The notes under the pieces were generated by a model. It made no database searches. It had not been told where the DNA came from and was given only the letters and a program-made list of their open reading frames with translations. Both the position numbers and the translations under genes were made by a program. From NCBI GenBank assembly GCA_016793565.1, contig JAEUMA010000271.1, forward strand, positions 1 to 6,249: a stretch of 6,249 bases of DNA. The letters run 5' to 3'. This DNA comes from Rhizobiaceae bacterium. GTDB lineage: Bacteria > Pseudomonadota > Alphaproteobacteria > Rhizobiales > Rhizobiaceae. How positions within the stretch are numbered: position 1 is the stretch's first letter; each line of letters starts with the position of its first letter. This document shows positions 5,978-6,249 of this stretch, piece after piece.

Positions 5978-6249
5978 AGCTCCTTTGGACCGCCAAGGCT
6001 AGACGCGAACTCGCCGGGATAGTCTCTTACATCTGGCGTGAAGATCCCGCAGCAGCGAGGCGGATGCGAAGCCGCATCGAAACCACGGCGGCTTACCTCG
6101 GGTCACAGCCATTCGTGGGTCGGATCGGCTCGATAGCTGGAACCCGCGAGGCGATCCCACATCCAAGCTATCGGATCATCAACCAGATTGTCGACGATAC
6201 CGTGTGTCTCCTCTCCGTCGTCCACACCTCACGCCTCTGGCCGCCACTT
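5974..6249 (+). CDS. ParE/RelE-superfamily toxin, 3' end cut by the window
   Basis: A frame opens at GTG 5974, overlapping the antitoxin stop as GTGA, and stays open for 92 codons to the window end. The sequence begins KLLWTAKARRELAGIVSYI (residues 2-20), with the helical hairpin DPAAARRMRSRIETTAAYL after it. QPFVGRIG (45-52), GTREAIPHPSYRII (56-69), a strand VCLLSVVHTSR (77-87) and finally LWPP follow. The series GRxG, GTRE, PxYRI and HxxRxWP is the pattern of ParE/RelE-type toxins, and HxxRxWP is usually near the C-terminus, so only a few residues are missing. ParE-like members poison DNA gyrase and RelE-like members cleave mRNA on ribosomes; sequence reading favours the ParE-like side but does not settle the target. 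Several ATA and AGA codons and about 60 % GC (against about 70 % in sampled lines of the solute-binding gene) suggest horizontal acquisition. Confidence 0.88.
   Translation, partial: MKLLWTAKARRELAGIVSYIWREDPAAARRMRSRIETTAAYLGSQPFVGRIGSIAGTREAIPHPSYRIINQIVDDTVCLLSVVHTSRLWPPL

Noticed and set aside
1..6249. CRISPR array, tRNA or rRNA gene, or insertion sequence
   Set aside because: No regularly spaced repeats, no cloverleaf or rRNA-like segment and no transposase or paired terminal repeats with target duplication were seen on either strand.

Overview
The window looks like chromosomal DNA from a high-GC alphaproteobacterium of the order Hyphomicrobiales (Rhizobiales). Mesorhizobium or a close relative is my best guess. 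The basis is the sequence style of the nicotinate phosphoribosyltransferase, the Tat-exported branched-chain-type solute-binding protein, and an intergenic palindromic element at about 2481-2592 that resembles repeats I remember from Mesorhizobium-type genomes. The genus is an inference; no 16S rRNA or other marker gene is present. All supported genes lie on the + strand. The many long minus-strand frames are codon-bias shadows.

Layout: (1) positions 2-472 are the C-terminal part of an alpha/beta-hydrolase cut by the window start. (2) About 536-982 is a hotdog-fold acyl-CoA thioesterase of the 4-hydroxybenzoyl-CoA thioesterase type. (3) 1111-2415 is pncB, nicotinate phosphoribosyltransferase (NAD salvage), preceded by a leader with alternative hairpins and a five-codon mini-ORF whose stop overlaps the pncB start. 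(4) About 2481-2592 is a cluster of inverted repeats, probably a dispersed repeat. (5) 2612-4024 is a polytopic membrane protein with about ten or eleven membrane segments; its family is recognisable but its function is unknown. (6) 4025-4319 is a non-coding leader with a candidate sigma70 promoter and a hairpin. (7) 4320-5624 is a Tat-exported periplasmic solute-binding protein of the branched-chain amino acid/amide ABC transporter class, with no permease or ATPase next to it. (8) 5648-6249 is a toxin-antitoxin module: a 28-bp near-perfect palindrome that overlaps the promoter, a ribbon-helix-helix antitoxin, and a ParE/RelE-superfamily toxin. The toxin starts at a GTG overlapping the antitoxin stop and is cut by the window end just short of its C-terminus.

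How the genes work together: the only clear functional unit is the toxin-antitoxin operon with its probable autoregulatory operator. The hydrolase and thioesterase are 63 bases apart, lie in the same direction and may be co-transcribed. pncB, the membrane protein and the binding protein look like separate transcription units. The solute-binding protein is followed directly by the toxin-antitoxin module instead of permease genes. Either the module has been inserted at this spot or the binding protein is an orphan. I see no clearly novel system. The most interesting signals are the toxin-antitoxin operator, the palindromic repeat, the pncB leader mini-ORF and the uncharacterised membrane protein.
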